Source: Candidatus Binatia bacterium
Lineage (GTDB): Bacteria; Desulfobacterota; Binatia; UBA1149; CAITLU01
DNA: 64,000 bases
Reading direction: 5' to 3'
Assembly: GCA_036493895.1 (NCBI GenBank)
Contig: DASXOZ010000017.1
Coordinates: 109,588 to 173,587, forward strand
A program made the position numbers and the translations under genes. This document shows, in pieces, positions 28,495-40,832 of the stretch. Every line of letters starts with the position of its first letter. Within the stretch, counting starts at the first letter, position 1. A model generated the notes under the pieces. The model saw nothing but the letters and a program-made list of their open reading frames with translations, had not been told where the DNA came from and did no database searches.

Positions 28495-29169
28495 ATGCCC
28501 GCGCGCGCCGTGCTGTTCGATCTCGACGGGACCCTGCTCGATTCGCTGGCCGACATCGGCGAGTCGGTCAATGCCGTGCTCGAGGAGCAGGGATTTCCGG
28601 CCCACGACCTGTCGAGCTACCGCGCTTTCGTCGGGGACGGCATGAGGTCGCTCGTCATGAGGACGCTGCCGGCGGATCGTTGTGACGAACAGACCATCGC
28701 TTCGACGCTCGAGCGCCTGCGAAGGACGTACGCATCGCGGGCCGAGCTTCGCACACGGCCGTACGACGGAATTCCCGAGCTTCTGGACGAGCTCGAGCGG
28801 CGGGGCATTCCGGTCGCGATCCTGTCGAACAAGCCCGACGACCTGACGCGGCGCCTCGCCACGTCGCTGCTCGGCCGCTGGAAGTTCCGCGTCGTGTTCG
28901 GCGAGAGGCCCGGAGTGCCGCGCAAGCCGGACCCGGCCGGCGCGATGGAGATCGCCGCACTTCTCGGCCTCGCGCCGGCACAGGTGCTGTACGTCGGCGA
29001 CACGCCGACCGATCTTGCGACTGCACGCGCCGCGGGGATGCCGGCCGTCGCAGTGGCCTGGGGATTTCGTTCGCGCGCCGAGCTTGCGGCGGCCGGCGCA
29101 GACCGGATCGCCGCGGATCCGGCCGAGATCCTGCGCGCAGTGGAGAGCTCGGGCCCTCGCTGCGTCTGA
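28495..29169 (+). CDS. gph: Phosphoglycolate phosphatase-like HAD hydrolase
   Basis: 224-residue HAD phosphatase of the Gph/PGMB type: motif I LFDLDGTLLDSLADI (Asp9, Asp11), motif II VAILSNKPDD, Lys in VPRKPDPAG and motif IV VLYVGDTPTDLATARAAG. The Gph-like GVPRKPDP segment supports hydrolysis of 2-phosphoglycolate, though related phosphatases share it. The ATG at 28495 was chosen since the fold begins at once; the open frame continues far upstream without coding support. Confidence 0.88.
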   Translation: MPARAVLFDLDGTLLDSLADIGESVNAVLEEQGFPAHDLSSYRAFVGDGMRSLVMRTLPADRCDEQTIASTLERLRRTYASRAELRTRPYDGIPELLDELERRGIPVAILSNKPDDLTRRLATSLLGRWKFRVVFGERPGVPRKPDPAGAMEIAALLGLAPAQVLYVGDTPTDLATARAAGMPAVAVAWGFRSRAELAAAGADRIAADPAEILRAVESSGPRCV

Positions 29170-29385
29170 CGCGGCGCCGCATTGCCGTCGATCCGATCTC
29201 CGTTCGATCTCCTGTCGGTCCTCCGCTGATCTTTCCGCTGATCTTTCTGCCGTTCTTGCGGCCGGGCGGCGCCGAGTCCGGACCGTCGCTGGAAGTCGCC
29301 GGCTCAGACGCTATAGTGGCTGACTGCCGCCGGCCCGCGACCCGCGCCTTGAGGACGCGTCCGGACCCCGCGGCTGACGCAACGC

Positions 29386-31224
29386 ATGACTGCCATTCTC
29401 GGGATCTCCGCCTACTACCACGACTCCGCTGCTGCGCTGCTGATCGATGGCAACATCGTCGCCGCGGCCCAGGAGGAGCGGTTCACGCGCAAGAAGCACG
29501 ACCACCGCTTCCCGGAGCACGCGATCCGCTACTGCCTCGACCACGCCGGGATCTCGATTGCCGATCTCGACCACGTCGTCTTCTACGACAAGCCTCTGCT
29601 CAAATTCGAAAGGCTGCTGGAGACCTACCTGGCGTACGCGCCGCAGGGTTTCCCGTCGTTCATGAAGGCGATGCCACTTTGGCTGCGCCAGAAGCTCTAC
29701 ATCCCGCGCGAGATCCGCAAGGGACTGGGCGGCCAGTACAAGGGACGCTGCATCTTCACCGAGCACCACGAGTCGCACGCGGCCAGCGCGTTCTTCCCGT
29801 CGCCGTTCGAGGAGGCGGCGGTGATGACGCTCGACGGTGTCGGCGAGTGGGCGACTTCGAGCTGGGGCGAAGGCCGCGGCAACCGCATGCAGTTGCTCGG
29901 CGAGCTTCGTTTCCCGCATTCGCTCGGACTGCTCTACTCGGCGTTCACGTACTACTGCGGCTTCAAGGTCAATTCGGGCGAATACAAGCTGATGGGCCTG
30001 GCTCCTTACGGCGAGCCGACCTTCGCCGACAAGATCCTGGCCAACCTGGTCGACGTCAAGGAAGACGGCTCGTTCCGCATGGACATGTCGTACTTCAACT
30101 ACTGCCAGGGTCTGACGATGACGTCGCCGAAGTTCGATGCGCTCTTCGGCGCACCGGCGCGTGCTGCGGAGTCTCCGCTGGACGACCGCCACATGGACAT
30201 CGCGGCGTCGATCCAGAAAGTCACCGAGGAGATCATGCTGCGCATGTCGCGGCACGTGCACCGCAGGACGGGACTGAACAACCTGTGCCTGGCCGGCGGC
30301 GTCGCGCTCAACTGCGTCGGCAACGGCAAGGTGCTGCGCGAAGGCCCCTTCGAGAACATCTGGATCCAGCCTGCCGCAGGGGATGCGGGCGGAGCGCTCG
30401 GTGCCGCGCTGTACGTCTGGCACCAGCTCCTCGACAAGCCTCGCACCGTCGGCAAGAGCGACAGCCAGTACGGCAGCCTGCTCGGACCGCGCTACTCGCG
30501 CGAAGAAATCCACGCTTTCCTCGAATCCGAAGGTGCCGTCGCGCACGAGTACGCGGACGACGAGGTGCTCTGCGACGAGGTCGCCGGGCTGCTGGCCGGC
30601 GAAAACGTCGTCGGCTGGTTCCAGGGCCGCATGGAGTTTGGCCCTCGCGCTCTCGGCGGGCGCAGCATCCTCGGCGATGCGCGCAGCCGCCAGATGCAGT
30701 CGACGATGAACCTGAAGATCAAGTTCCGCGAGTCGTTCCGGCCGTTCGCACCGTCCGTGCTGGCCGAGCGCTCGAGCGACTGGTTCGGCATGCGCACGAG
30801 CGACGAGAGCCCGTACATGCTGATCGTCGCGCCGGTCAACGAGGACAAGCGTCTTGCCGTCAACGGCCAGGCCGCGGGCCTGAAGGGCATCGAGAAGCTC
30901 AAGGTGCCGCGCTCGGACGTGCCGGCGATCACGCACGTCGACTATTCGGCGCGCGTGCAGACCGTCGATGCTGCACGCCACGGCCGCTACCGGCGACTGA
31001 TCGAGAAGTTCGAAGAGAAGACCGGGTGCCCGATGCTGATCAACACCAGCTTCAACGTGCGCGGCGAGCCGATTGTCTGCACTCCTTCGGACGCCTACCG
31101 CTGTTTCCTCGCGACCAACATGGACGTGCTGGTGCTCGAGAACTTCGTGCTGCTCAAGAAAGAGCAGGTGGGCGCGAAGGAGATCGACGTCGCCGCCTAC
31201 CTGTCCCAGTTCCAGCTCGACTGA
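29386..31224 (+). CDS. Carbamoyltransferase (NodU/CmcH/SxtI family)
   Basis: 612-residue enzyme that transfers a carbamoyl group from carbamoyl phosphate, via carbamoyl-AMP, to a hydroxyl of a small molecule or sugar. The N-terminal Kae1-like half has ILGISAYYHDSAAALL, AAAQEERFTRKKHD, metal-binding EHHESHAASAFF and TLDGVGEWAT. The C-terminal half has GWFQGRMEFGPRALGGRSI, RESFRPFAPSV and NTSFNVRGEPIVC. Length is typical. It heads a tight four-gene row (gaps of 14, 30 and 18 bp) with an SxtJ-like protein, a DUF5989 protein and an SGNH hydrolase, the same kinds and order as sxtI-J-K-L. The acceptor substrate is unknown. Confidence 0.95.
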   Translation: MTAILGISAYYHDSAAALLIDGNIVAAAQEERFTRKKHDHRFPEHAIRYCLDHAGISIADLDHVVFYDKPLLKFERLLETYLAYAPQGFPSFMKAMPLWLRQKLYIPREIRKGLGGQYKGRCIFTEHHESHAASAFFPSPFEEAAVMTLDGVGEWATSSWGEGRGNRMQLLGELRFPHSLGLLYSAFTYYCGFKVNSGEYKLMGLAPYGEPTFADKILANLVDVKEDGSFRMDMSYFNYCQGLTMTSPKFDALFGAPARAAESPLDDRHMDIAASIQKVTEEIMLRMSRHVHRRTGLNNLCLAGGVALNCVGNGKVLREGPFENIWIQPAAGDAGGALGAALYVWHQLLDKPRTVGKSDSQYGSLLGPRYSREEIHAFLESEGAVAHEYADDEVLCDEVAGLLAGENVVGWFQGRMEFGPRALGGRSILGDARSRQMQSTMNLKIKFRESFRPFAPSVLAERSSDWFGMRTSDESPYMLIVAPVNEDKRLAVNGQAAGLKGIEKLKVPRSDVPAITHVDYSARVQTVDAARHGRYRRLIEKFEEKTGCPMLINTSFNVRGEPIVCTPSDAYRCFLATNMDVLVLENFVLLKKEQVGAKEIDVAAYLSQFQLD

Positions 31225-31238
31225 CGGAGGATGGCGCC

Positions 31239-31652
31239 GTGGCGATCATGGAAATCAACTGGAACCCGACCCGCAAGGAATTGCGGCAGTTCGGCTTCCT
31301 GTGCCTCGGCTTCTTCGGGCTGATCGCGGCGGGGCGTTACCACCGCGGCGGCCTGACGACTTCCGTCGAGGTGTTTGCCGCGCTGGCTGCCGCGGGAGGA
31401 ATCCTCGGCGCTGCCGCTCCGCAGCTGCTGAAGCGGGTCTACGTCGGATGGATGGTCGCGGTTTTTCCGATCGGCTGGACCGTCTCGCACCTGCTCCTCG
31501 GTTTCATTTATTTCTTCGTACTGACGCCGGTGGGCATCGTCATTCGCCTGCTCGGCCACGACCCGATGAACCGCAGCTTCGACCGAAGCGCCCAGTCCTA
31601 TTGGATCATCCACGAGCAGGCCCCGGTGGCGCGCTACTTCCGCCAGTTCTGA
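31239..31652 (+). CDS. SxtJ-family membrane protein
   Basis: 137-residue membrane protein starting at GTG 31239, eight bases after GGAGG (an ATG at 31231 is out of frame). It begins with the SxtJ-type NPTRKELRQFG and has three hydrophobic helices (about 20-37, 46-62 and 70-105, including WMVAVFPIGWTVSHLLLGFIY), ending DRSAQSYWIIHEQ and YFRQF. SxtJ proteins accompany carbamoyltransferases of the SxtI type; their role is not known, but membrane anchoring of the carbamoylation step is plausible. Confidence 0.85.
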   Translation: MAIMEINWNPTRKELRQFGFLCLGFFGLIAAGRYHRGGLTTSVEVFAALAAAGGILGAAAPQLLKRVYVGWMVAVFPIGWTVSHLLLGFIYFFVLTPVGIVIRLLGHDPMNRSFDRSAQSYWIIHEQAPVARYFRQF

Positions 31653-31682
31653 GCGGACCCAACTTCCACAAACAGGCGAGCG

Positions 31683-31895
31683 ATGGCTGACAACACGGCA
31701 CCACGAAAGGGAGCGAGCGAGTTCGAGCGCGAAGCGGGACAAGCCCAGGTGGGATTGGCAGGCGAGTTCCTCGACTACCTTCGCCAGAACAAGAAGTGGT
31801 GGATCACACCGATCGTCGTCGTGCTGCTGCTCGTCGGCGCACTGGTGATCTTCGGCGGCAGCGCGGCCGCTCCGTTCATCTACACGCTGTTCTAG
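31683..31895 (+). CDS. DUF5989 (SxtK-like) single-span membrane protein
   Basis: 70 residues. A charged N-terminus is followed by GLAGEFLDYLRQNKKWWITP and one hydrophobic helix, VVVLLLVGALVIFGG, ending APFIYTLF. The E-F-x-x-Y-L-R-x-N-K-K-W-W pattern is the mark of DUF5989, which sits between SxtJ and the hydrolase in related clusters. Function unknown. Confidence 0.88.
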   Translation: MADNTAPRKGASEFEREAGQAQVGLAGEFLDYLRQNKKWWITPIVVVLLLVGALVIFGGSAAAPFIYTLF

Positions 31896-31913
31896 GCCGC
31901 GGCGGCCTCGCCC

Positions 31914-32999
31914 GTGAGCCCGTCGCGGCGCCCTGCGGCGCTCTTTGCAGCCCTGGCGGCGCTCCTCGCCGCCGGGCTCACCCTCGGCCTCGTCGAGGTC
32001 GTCCTTCGCGTCGTCGACTATCCCCCGGCAACGTTCTCTCCGTGGATCCGCAGCGACCTGTTCGGCTTTCGCCTGGCGCCGGACATCGACGTGCGCATGC
32101 GCGGCCCCGAGTACGACGTGCGCATTCAGACCAACTCCCTCGGCATGCGCGACGACGAGCCCGGACCCAAGAACAAGCCCAGGGTCATGCTGATCGGCGA
32201 TTCCTTCGCGATGGGCTACGGGGTCGAGCGCGGCAAGCTATTCGCCGACCTGCTCGAGAAGGACCTCGGCATCGACGTCGAGGACATGGGCACCGGCGGC
32301 TACGAGATCGTCCAGCAGCCCCGGGTCCTCGCCGAGTACGGGCCGCGCCTTTCGCCCGACCTCGTGCTCTACGCGATGTACCTCGGCAACGACCTCTCGC
32401 AGAACGACGAGTGGGAGGAGAGGGCCGACGGCAGCCTGCACAACAAGACCCGCGAGTACCCGGTGCGCCAGCCGAACGAGTGGAAGCTCGTGCGCCTGGT
32501 CCACGACGGAATCTACGGAATCCGCAAGGGTCGCAGCGAAAAGGAAGGAGAATGGCTGCCTTACGAGGGTTACCTCGGGCTTTGCGAGAAGGATCTCGGC
32601 GCCGAGGCGATCAAGGATTACGCCGATGCCGAGGCGCTGCTGGTGCGCGTGGCCGAGCAGAGTCGCAGGCTGCGGGCACCGCTTCTCGTGCTCGAGATCC
32701 CGTACCGGTCGATGGTCGAGCCCGACGCCTACACCAGCCTGGCATCCAAGGTTCCCGGCCTGGCCGAGCGTTACGACTTGACGCAGCCGGCCCGCGAAAT
32801 CGGCCAGCGGATGACGAAGGACGGCATCGAGCACGTCGACGTCACGCCGAACCTCGTCGAGGAGTTCAAGCGCAGCGCCAAACCGCTGTTCTACCCGATC
32901 GACGGCCACCTTACGGAAGCCGGTCACGCCGCCGTGGCCCGCTTCCTCGAGCCCTACGTGCGCGACCACCTGCGCCCCGACGCCGACCGTCACTTGTAA
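31914..32999 (+). CDS. SGNH/GDSL hydrolase (SxtL-like), membrane-anchored
   Basis: 361 residues starting with GTG. An N-terminal hydrophobic stretch (AALLAAGLTLGLVEVVLRVV) is a probable membrane anchor. The SGNH blocks are visible: block I LIGDSFAMGYG with nucleophile Ser97, block II GTGGYE, block III YLGNDLSQND, block V DGHLTEAGH near residue 330. Members hydrolyse esters; the SxtL relative is proposed to remove carbamoyl groups. As the last gene of the carbamoyltransferase cassette it may deacylate or decarbamoylate the product, which is inference. Confidence 0.9.
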   Translation: MSPSRRPAALFAALAALLAAGLTLGLVEVVLRVVDYPPATFSPWIRSDLFGFRLAPDIDVRMRGPEYDVRIQTNSLGMRDDEPGPKNKPRVMLIGDSFAMGYGVERGKLFADLLEKDLGIDVEDMGTGGYEIVQQPRVLAEYGPRLSPDLVLYAMYLGNDLSQNDEWEERADGSLHNKTREYPVRQPNEWKLVRLVHDGIYGIRKGRSEKEGEWLPYEGYLGLCEKDLGAEAIKDYADAEALLVRVAEQSRRLRAPLLVLEIPYRSMVEPDAYTSLASKVPGLAERYDLTQPAREIGQRMTKDGIEHVDVTPNLVEEFKRSAKPLFYPIDGHLTEAGHAAVARFLEPYVRDHLRPDADRHL

Positions 33000-33050
33000 A
33001 TCGGCCGCGAGGGTGGAACCGTCCCGTCCCCCGCGGAAAATGCGGATTGG

Positions 33051-33158
33051 GAATGGGGTCAGGCACCAGCGGAATGGGGTCAGGCACCAGCGGAATAGGA
33101 CAGGCTCAAGCGGCCGGGGTGCCGATGCGCAGTATTCCGCTGGTGCCTGACCCCATTC
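33051..33158. repeat. REP-like element, tandem 21-bp units with a 25-bp inverted copy
   Basis: gaatggggtcaggcaccagcg is repeated head-to-tail at 33051 and 33072, and its exact reverse complement (attccgctggtgcctgacccc plus attc) is at 33134-33158, so 33072-33096 and 33134-33158 can form a perfect 25-bp stem with a 37-nt loop. It lies between the SGNH gene and tRNA-Leu. Confidence 0.85.
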
Positions 33159-33178
33159 ATTGACCCAGCGTCGAGTGG

Positions 33179-33262
33179 GCGAGAGTGGCGGAACTGGCAG
33201 ACGCACTGGACTTAGGATCCAGCCCGTTTCGGCGGATGGGGGTTCGAGTCCCCCCTCTCGCA
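33179..33262 (+). tRNA. tRNA-Leu (anticodon TAG)
   Basis: Class II tRNA of 84 nt. Acceptor GCGAGAG pairs with CTCTCGC (33255-33261), the anticodon stem is CTGGA/TCCAG with loop CTTAGGA (anticodon TAG), there is a long variable arm, and the T arm is GGGGG-TTCGAGT-CCCCC. The 3' CCA is not encoded. Confidence 0.96.
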
Positions 33263-33341
33263 CTCCGCGACGCGACAGAAAGTAATCCGGTGACAAACCG
33301 GCCAGTTGAACGAAGAACGTCAGAGGAAGCTTGATCTAGAA

Positions 33342-34655
33342 ATGTCCGACATTCAGTCCACCATCGAAGAGACGGGACCCATCGCCAGGACGATGAAGGT
33401 CTCGGTGTCGCCCGATCACGTGCGGGGCTGTTTCGACAAGGCCTACCGCCAGCTCCAGGGACGCGCCCACCTTAAGGGCTTCCGCAAGGGCAAGGCCCCA
33501 AGGCCCATGCTCGAAAAAGTCTACGGCCCCGAGGTCGAACGCGACGTGCTGAGCGAGCTGATCGAGGAGGGCTGCGCGCACTCGATCCGCGAGCACAAGC
33601 TCGACGTCGTCACGGCTCCGCGCCTGGTAAAGCATGAGTACCCCGGCGAGGGAGCCGGGCTGTCGTTCGAGGCTGCAGTCGACGTGCGGCCGGACGTCAA
33701 GCTGGGGCAGTTCAAAGGACTGGAAGTCGACAAGCTCGTCGCCAAGGTCGAGGACTCCCACGTGGAGGCTTCGCTGGAGGCACTGAGAAACCGCATGGCC
33801 GTGCTGCGCGTCGAAGAAGAAAGGGACACCGTCGAGCAGGGCAACGTCGTCGTGTTCTCGATGTTCGGATTCGAAGGCGACACCGCGGTGCCCGGCACTG
33901 CGGGCGAAGGGCTGGTGCTCGAAGTCGGCTCGGGCCGCTTTCCCGAGGAGTTCGAGAAGCAGCTCGTCGGCATCCGGCGCGGGGAGCGCTCGCCGGTTAC
34001 GGTGTCGTTCTCCGACACGCACGGCGACGAGAACGTGCGCGGCAAGACGATCCGCTTCGAGGTCACTGTGACCGAGATCAAGGTCAAGGTGCTTCCGCCG
34101 CTGGACGACAGCCTGGCTGCGGAGGCCGGTATCGAGGGCATCGAGACGCTCGACGCCCTTCGCGGCAGGATCCGCACCGACCTGGCCGAACGGGCCCGCC
34201 GCGAGGCCGACCGCCGCGTGCAGAACACGCTGATCGGCAAGCTCGTCGAGGCCTACGAGTTCGAGGTTCCCTCCGCCCTGCTGCACGAGACCATCCACGG
34301 CTACATGCACGAGATGGAGGCCAACGTGGAGCACGACAGCGAGGAGTCGAAGAAGCTGCACGAAGCTCTCGCGCCGCGCGCCCGCGCCGAGCTCAGGGCC
34401 GGCTTCATCCTGGATGCGATCGCCCAGGCCGAGAACATCGACGTCAGCCGCGAGGACCTGCAGGAGAGGGTCCGGATGCACCTGGCGTCGGCGGGACGCC
34501 GCGTCGAGGAGGTGCGTCGTCACTACTCCCAACCCGCCGCCATCGTCGAGCTTCGTCGCAGCATGCTGCGCGAGAGAGCGGCGCAGTGCGTCTTCGAAAA
34601 CGCCGCTGTGCAGGAGCGCGAGGTGGAGGAAAGCAAAGTTGCCGCGAGTGGATGA
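33342..34655 (+). CDS. tig: Trigger factor (ribosome-associated chaperone, prolyl isomerase)
   Basis: About 437 residues with the three trigger-factor domains: the N-terminal ribosome-binding domain with the signature loop [17 protein letters not shown], a degenerate FKBP-type isomerase domain (about 150-235, [14 protein letters not shown]...), and the helical C-terminal chaperone domain. It binds nascent chains at the ribosome exit. The open frame allows a TTG at 33306, but the ATG at 33342 fits the family N-terminus and has AGAGGAAG upstream. First gene of the tig-clpP-clpX-lon block. Confidence 0.96.
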   Translation: MSDIQSTIEETGPIARTMKVSVSPDHVRGCFDKAYRQLQGRAHLKGFRKGKAPRPMLEKVYGPEVERDVLSELIEEGCAHSIREHKLDVVTAPRLVKHEYPGEGAGLSFEAAVDVRPDVKLGQFKGLEVDKLVAKVEDSHVEASLEALRNRMAVLRVEEERDTVEQGNVVVFSMFGFEGDTAVPGTAGEGLVLEVGSGRFPEEFEKQLVGIRRGERSPVTVSFSDTHGDENVRGKTIRFEVTVTEIKVKVLPPLDDSLAAEAGIEGIETLDALRGRIRTDLAERARREADRRVQNTLIGKLVEAYEFEVPSALLHETIHGYMHEMEANVEHDSEESKKLHEALAPRARAELRAGFILDAIAQAENIDVSREDLQERVRMHLASAGRRVEEVRRHYSQPAAIVELRRSMLRERAAQCVFENAAVQEREVEESKVAASG

Positions 34656-34704
34656 ACCCAATAGACTCGGCTTCAGCCCGGAGCCGCCCTACACAGAGGT
34701 GAGA

Positions 34705-35298
34705 ATGAATCTGGTACCCATGGTCGTAGAGACGACCGGTCGCGGCGAGCGGGCTTACGACATTTATTCCCGGCTCCTCAAGGAACGCATCGTGTTCCTG
34801 TCGTCCGACGTCAATGACATCTCCGCTTCGCTCGTCACTGCACAGCTCCTGTTCCTGGAGTCGGAAGATCCCGACAAGGATATTTACCTGTACCTGAACT
34901 CCCCGGGGGGGTCTGTGACGGCCGGCATGGCCATCTATGACACGATGCAGTACATCCGGCCGCCGGTTTCGACGCTCTGCATCGGACAGGCCGCCAGCAT
35001 GGGGGCCATCCTCCTGGCGGCGGGAGCGACCGGAAAGCGCTATGCTTTGCCGCACGCGCGCATCATGATTCATCAGCCGATGGGCGGCGCGCAGGGACAG
35101 GCAAGTGACATCGCCATCCAGGCCAAGGAGATCCTGAGAGTACGCGAGGAGCTCAACGCGATCCTCGCAAAACACACGGGCCAATCACTCGAGGTGATTG
35201 AAAAGGAAACGGACAGGGACCGGTTCATGACAGGGATGGAAGCGAAGGAGTTCGGGATCATCGATCAGGTGATCACGTCCCGGCCCGGCGCAACCTAG
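34705..35298 (+). CDS. clpP: ATP-dependent Clp protease proteolytic subunit
   Basis: 197-residue serine peptidase forming the tetradecameric ClpP barrel. The catalytic triad is Ser98 ([12 protein letters not shown]), His123 ([11 protein letters not shown]) and Asp172 (ETDRDRFM). The [18 protein letters not shown] segment is diagnostic. Start ATG 34705 is preceded by AGAGGTGAGA. It works with ClpX, encoded 26 bp downstream. Confidence 0.98.
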   Translation: MNLVPMVVETTGRGERAYDIYSRLLKERIVFLSSDVNDISASLVTAQLLFLESEDPDKDIYLYLNSPGGSVTAGMAIYDTMQYIRPPVSTLCIGQAASMGAILLAAGATGKRYALPHARIMIHQPMGGAQGQASDIAIQAKEILRVREELNAILAKHTGQSLEVIEKETDRDRFMTGMEAKEFGIIDQVITSRPGAT

Positions 35299-35324
35299 AC
35301 CCAGGGGGACTGCTGGAGCCGACC

Positions 35325-36578
<1,254 letters not shown>

Positions 36579-36703
36579 GGCCTGGTACCCAGTCGCGAAC
36601 CGGTGAACGGCGAGATCCAGACGTTACACCGGGCGGATACGGTGCCTGGCTGGGCCACGCAAGTGGAGTGGGGGCTGGCAGGCGAGGGAGAAGAGGTGAC
36701 CCG

Positions 36704-39217
<2,514 letters not shown>

Positions 39218-39226
39218 TCCAGCATC

Positions 39227-39267
39227 GGGGACAGTCCTCATTCCAATTCGGAATGGGGACTGTCCCC
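39227..39267. repeat. 18-bp hairpin of the GGGGACAG REP-like type after lon
   Basis: ggggacagtcctcattcc (39227-39244) and ggaatggggactgtcccc (39250-39267) form an 18-bp stem with one G-T pair and an AATTC loop. It lies just after the lon stop, so it may also act as a transcription terminator, although only a short, interrupted T tract follows. Confidence 0.8.
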
Positions 39268-39292
39268 GTTTCATTTGCGCCCACCGGTTTTT

Positions 39293-39368
39293 GCGCGGTT
39301 AGCTCAGTCGGGAGAGCACCGGCCTTACAAGCCGGGGGTCGCTGGTTCGAGCCCAGCACCGCGCACCA
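39293..39368 (+). tRNA. tRNA-Val (anticodon TAC), integration target
   Basis: 76 nt including an encoded CCA. Acceptor GCGCGGT/ACCGCGC, D arm AGCTCAGTCGGGAGAGC, anticodon stem CCGGC/GCCGG with loop CTTACAA (anticodon TAC), T arm CTGGTTCGAGCCCAG. Its 3' half is the left attachment site of the adjacent integrated element. Confidence 0.97.
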
Positions 39369-40546
39369 ATTCTTGCAGCGTTTTCAGCCACTTTGCGCGG
39401 TGCTCGTGCCGTGCCGGGATCACGCACGGTGCTGGTGCCGGTAGTGGTGCCGGTTGCTGCGTTCAGCTTCTGTACCGCCGCGAGCTGGTGACTTGGGCTG
39501 AGGTGCGCGTAACGCAGCGTCATCACAATTGACTGGTGGCCCATCAATTCCTGCACAGTCCGAATGTCCACCCCTGCCATAACGAGGCGAGACGCGAAGG
39601 TATGCCGCAGATCGTGCCAGCGCAGGCCCTCGACCTTCGTGCTCTTGAGCGCGGGCAGGAAGGCTCGGTGCACGAAATTCTTGGCGTCCCGGGCGGTCTG
39701 GCCGCCCTTCGCCTCGCCCGCCTTCGTCTTGACCTCTTTGGACGGGAACACGAAGTCGTTTCGAGCTCGGCTCGGAAGCTCGCGCAGGATCGCCCGCACG
39801 GTGTCGTTCATCGGCACGCGCCGCAGCTTGCCGCTTTTGCTGAGCGGGATGGTGAGGACGCCAGCGGCGAAGTCCACGTTGTCCCAACGGAGTCCGAATT
39901 GCTCGCCCTGGCGCAGGCCGGTGTGGATCGCGAAGGCGACCAGCGGCCAGTCGGCAGGCTTCATTGCTTCGCGCAGCTTGGTCTCCTCGTCGGCTGAGAG
40001 GAATCGCACGCGCTCGTTGTTCTCTCGGTACAACTTGACGCGGTTTGTTGGGTTCGCGGGCACAAGTCCGTCGGCGACGGCAATGTTGAACACGCGCTTC
40101 AGGAACTTTACTTCCCGGTTCACGGTGGCCGGGGCGGATGTCTTGATGCGCTCGGCTTGGTAGCGCTCAACATCGCCCGGTGTGATCTGCGCGAGCGTCC
40201 GGCCCGGGAAGGCTTCCTTCCAATAACGGCCGTAGCGTTCGTAGTCGCTGAAGGCGCGAATGCGGCCCTTCGCGCGCTTCATCACGTCGTCAATCATGTC
40301 GGCGAGCAGCGTGTCGCGTCGGCCGATAGATTCCGGGAAGAAGCGGCGCTCGTGAACCTCGTTCTTACGCTTCGTGTAGACCTTGCGCGCCAGCGCCTTG
40401 GTGCCTACGCGCTCGCGGTGCTCGCGGCCCTGCTCGTCATGGTAGCGTACCCACCACACTCCGCTGCCGCGCGGACGTTCGAAGACGCCACGGTCATTGC
40501 TGCCGCTGCGCTTGCGTTCGGGCTTGCTGTCGTCGTTCTTCGTCAT
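39299..40546 (-). CDS. int: Tyrosine integrase of the tRNA-Val element
   Basis: 415-residue phage-type site-specific recombinase. An N-terminal Arm/AP2-like domain (VWWVRYHDEQGREHR) is followed by a SAM-like core-binding domain and the catalytic domain with Arg in IHTGLRQGEQFGL, His-x-x-Arg in RWHDLRHTFASRL, His in LMGHQSIVMTLRYAH and the Tyr nucleophile in that last segment. The reading frame ends inside tRNA-Val on the opposite strand (TAA at 39301-39299), so the last ~20 residues (CWARTSDPRLVRPVL...) are encoded by antisense tRNA sequence. This means the stop is supplied by the target site. Confidence 0.96.
   Translation of the reverse strand: MTKNDDSKPERKRSGSNDRGVFERPRGSGVWWVRYHDEQGREHRERVGTKALARKVYTKRKNEVHERRFFPESIGRRDTLLADMIDDVMKRAKGRIRAFSDYERYGRYWKEAFPGRTLAQITPGDVERYQAERIKTSAPATVNREVKFLKRVFNIAVADGLVPANPTNRVKLYRENNERVRFLSADEETKLREAMKPADWPLVAFAIHTGLRQGEQFGLRWDNVDFAAGVLTIPLSKSGKLRRVPMNDTVRAILRELPSRARNDFVFPSKEVKTKAGEAKGGQTARDAKNFVHRAFLPALKSTKVEGLRWHDLRHTFASRLVMAGVDIRTVQELMGHQSIVMTLRYAHLSPSHQLAAVQKLNAATGTTTGTSTVRDPGTARAPRKVAENAARIGARCWARTSDPRLVRPVLSRLS
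39324..39374 (+). repeat. attL: 3' part of tRNA-Val
   Basis: 51 bp from the anticodon loop of tRNA-Val to six bases past CCA (cttacaagccggg ... accaattctt), identical to 44700-44750. The next base on each side differs (c/a before, g/t after), so the crossover segment is delimited exactly. Confidence 0.95.
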
Positions 40547-40622
40547 CGCGTCACTCTAGATCGCACGTGCGTGCGTCGTGATTGATGTCGCATTGCGCGT
40601 GTCTGCGCAAGAGCTGTCTGCA

Positions 40623-40832
40623 TTATTCGCCGTTGTCACGCTCACTGAAGCTGCGCAGCGCCGGTCGCTCGGACCGCTTCACCAGCTTCTCAAGCTCGCT
40701 TGTCTTGAACCGGAGCGCGCGGCCAATCTTCACCGTCGCGATGCGTCGCTCATAGGCGAGCGCATACATCGTGGATGGCTTGAGCCCGAGCATTTCCGCA
40801 GCTTCGCGGACTGTAAGCAGCCGGTCAGACAT
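40623..40832 (-). CDS. AlpA-type helix-turn-helix protein (excisionase-like)
   Basis: 69 residues: a winged-helix MerR-like HTH of the excisionase/AlpA group, LLTVREAAEMLGLKPSTMY followed by RIATVKIGRALRFKTSELEKL. Such proteins act as recombination directionality factors or activators of integrase genes. It lies 76 bp upstream of int on the same strand. The ATG at 40832 has no strong ribosome site, but it overlaps the stop of an upstream open frame, which may provide coupling. Confidence 0.88.
   Translation of the reverse strand: MSDRLLTVREAAEMLGLKPSTMYALAYERRIATVKIGRALRFKTSELEKLVKRSERPALRSFSERDNGE

Noticed and set aside
29386..32999. A saxitoxin biosynthetic cluster
   Set aside because: Only the four carbamoylation-type genes are present; no SxtA, SxtG or other core genes are in the window.
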